Below, piece after piece: positions 5,053 through 5,414 of a DNA stretch of 5,414 nucleotides. The stretch spans positions 1-5,414 of the forward strand of contig UQQU01000118.1 of the NCBI GenBank assembly GCA_900543325.1. The letters are read 5' to 3'. Positions within the stretch are counted from its first letter, which is position 1; each line of letters starts with the position of its first letter. A program made the position numbers and the translations under genes. Below the pieces are notes generated by a model. The model did no database searches. It was not told where the DNA came from and saw only the letters and a program-made list of their open reading frames with translations. The DNA comes from an uncultured Clostridium sp. GTDB lineage: Bacteria; Bacillota; Clostridia; Clostridiales; Clostridiaceae.

Positions 5053-5414
5053 ATATATCAAATTATATTTATGCATAAATTACTTTATTTTTGAATAAAT
5101 ATTTTTATCCATCTATTCATCACACCTATTTTTCTTACTTTTTCTATCTGCGCATTGTTATTTTATACAAATTTCAAATTAACTATTGCATATTTATACA
5201 CAACTTTGTATAATTATAAATATCAAATATTTTTACCAAATTATACAAATAACGGTTAATAGTAGTATCTTATACATTATAAGTTTAGAAACAGATTTGA
5301 AATAAACTTTTCTCCGAATTTTTTCTAAACTAATGATTTTAGTCTACTAACTCTTAACTAATTAGTCGATTGCGAAACTAACTTTAAAAATTGAACAAAA
5401 ATATTGATAAAAGC
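5053..5414. other. Gene-free A/T-rich region with several palindromes
   Basis: No convincing gene, tRNA or known RNA is seen in these 362 nt. It holds a perfect 14-nt palindrome ATTTATGCATAAAT (5067-5080), a short hairpin TTTATT/AATAAA (5084-5099), an inverted pair TTTGTATAAT/ATTATACAAA (5205-5249), CTTATA-CAT-TATAAG (5269-5283), a 10-bp inverted pair AGTTTAGAAA/TTTCTAAACT (5282-5331) and the palindrome ACTAATTAGT (5357-5366). This density suggests a control region for a gene beyond the right edge. Confidence 0.5.
5186..5214 (+). promoter_or_regulatory. Candidate plus-strand promoter for a gene beyond the right edge
   Basis: TTGCAT (5186-5191), a 17-nt spacer and a perfect TATAAT (5209-5214) form a sigma-A-like promoter with a weak -35. 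The -10 hexamer lies inside the inverted repeat TTTGTATAAT (5205-5214) / ATTATACAAA (5240-5249), and TTATACA recurs nearby at 5163 and 5195, so a repressor may bind over the promoter. Transcription would start near 5221 and run out of the window with a leader of at least 190 nt. Confidence 0.4.

Noticed and set aside
5094..5129. Minus-strand mini-gene MNRWIKIFIQK preceded by AGGTGTG
   Set aside because: It has only 11 codons, too short a spacing from the ribosome site, and no supporting promoter or family.

Overview
The window is very AT-rich. Its clear Shine-Dalgarno sites, short intergenic hairpins and protein families (two-subunit iron-sulfur serine dehydratase, a clostridial-type ThrRS-like/uridine kinase fusion, a DUF421 plus DUF4363 membrane pair) point to a low-GC Firmicute, most likely Clostridium sensu stricto. 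The species cannot be told from the sequence alone.

Layout: three genes on the minus strand fill the left two thirds. In transcription order (right to left) these are a 498-residue nucleoside/uridine-kinase-like protein (1934-3430), a roughly 300-nt spacer, then sdaAB (957-1634) and sdaAA (77-955), the beta and alpha subunits of L-serine dehydratase. The sda genes are essentially fused end to start. The spacer is almost entirely one large imperfect palindrome, about 250 nt, with at least five nested or side-by-side hairpins. To the right of the kinase gene lies a divergent intergenic region of about 316 nt with alternative hairpins. It is followed on the plus strand by a two-gene unit with an ATGA overlap: a DUF421 (YetF/YrbG-like) membrane protein carrying an unusual 78-residue serine/asparagine-rich insert (3747-4634), and a small single-pass DUF4363 protein (4631-5011). 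A perfect 16-bp hairpin closes this unit. The last 360 nt hold no gene. They contain several palindromes, a candidate plus-strand promoter and, at the very end, a short motif resembling the leader that precedes rRNA genes in Firmicutes.

Functionally, sdaAB/sdaAA convert L-serine to pyruvate and ammonia. The kinase-like protein has a clear P-loop kinase domain of the uridine kinase/phosphoribulokinase superfamily behind a degenerate ThrRS editing-like domain; its substrate cannot be read from sequence. The DUF421/DUF4363 pair is translationally coupled and probably acts together at the membrane, with unknown role.

The items most worth a second look are the large composite palindrome between the kinase gene and sdaAB, and the Ser/Asn-rich insert that splits the DUF421 soluble domain. 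No new defence system, mobile element with a transposase, or CRISPR array is visible.
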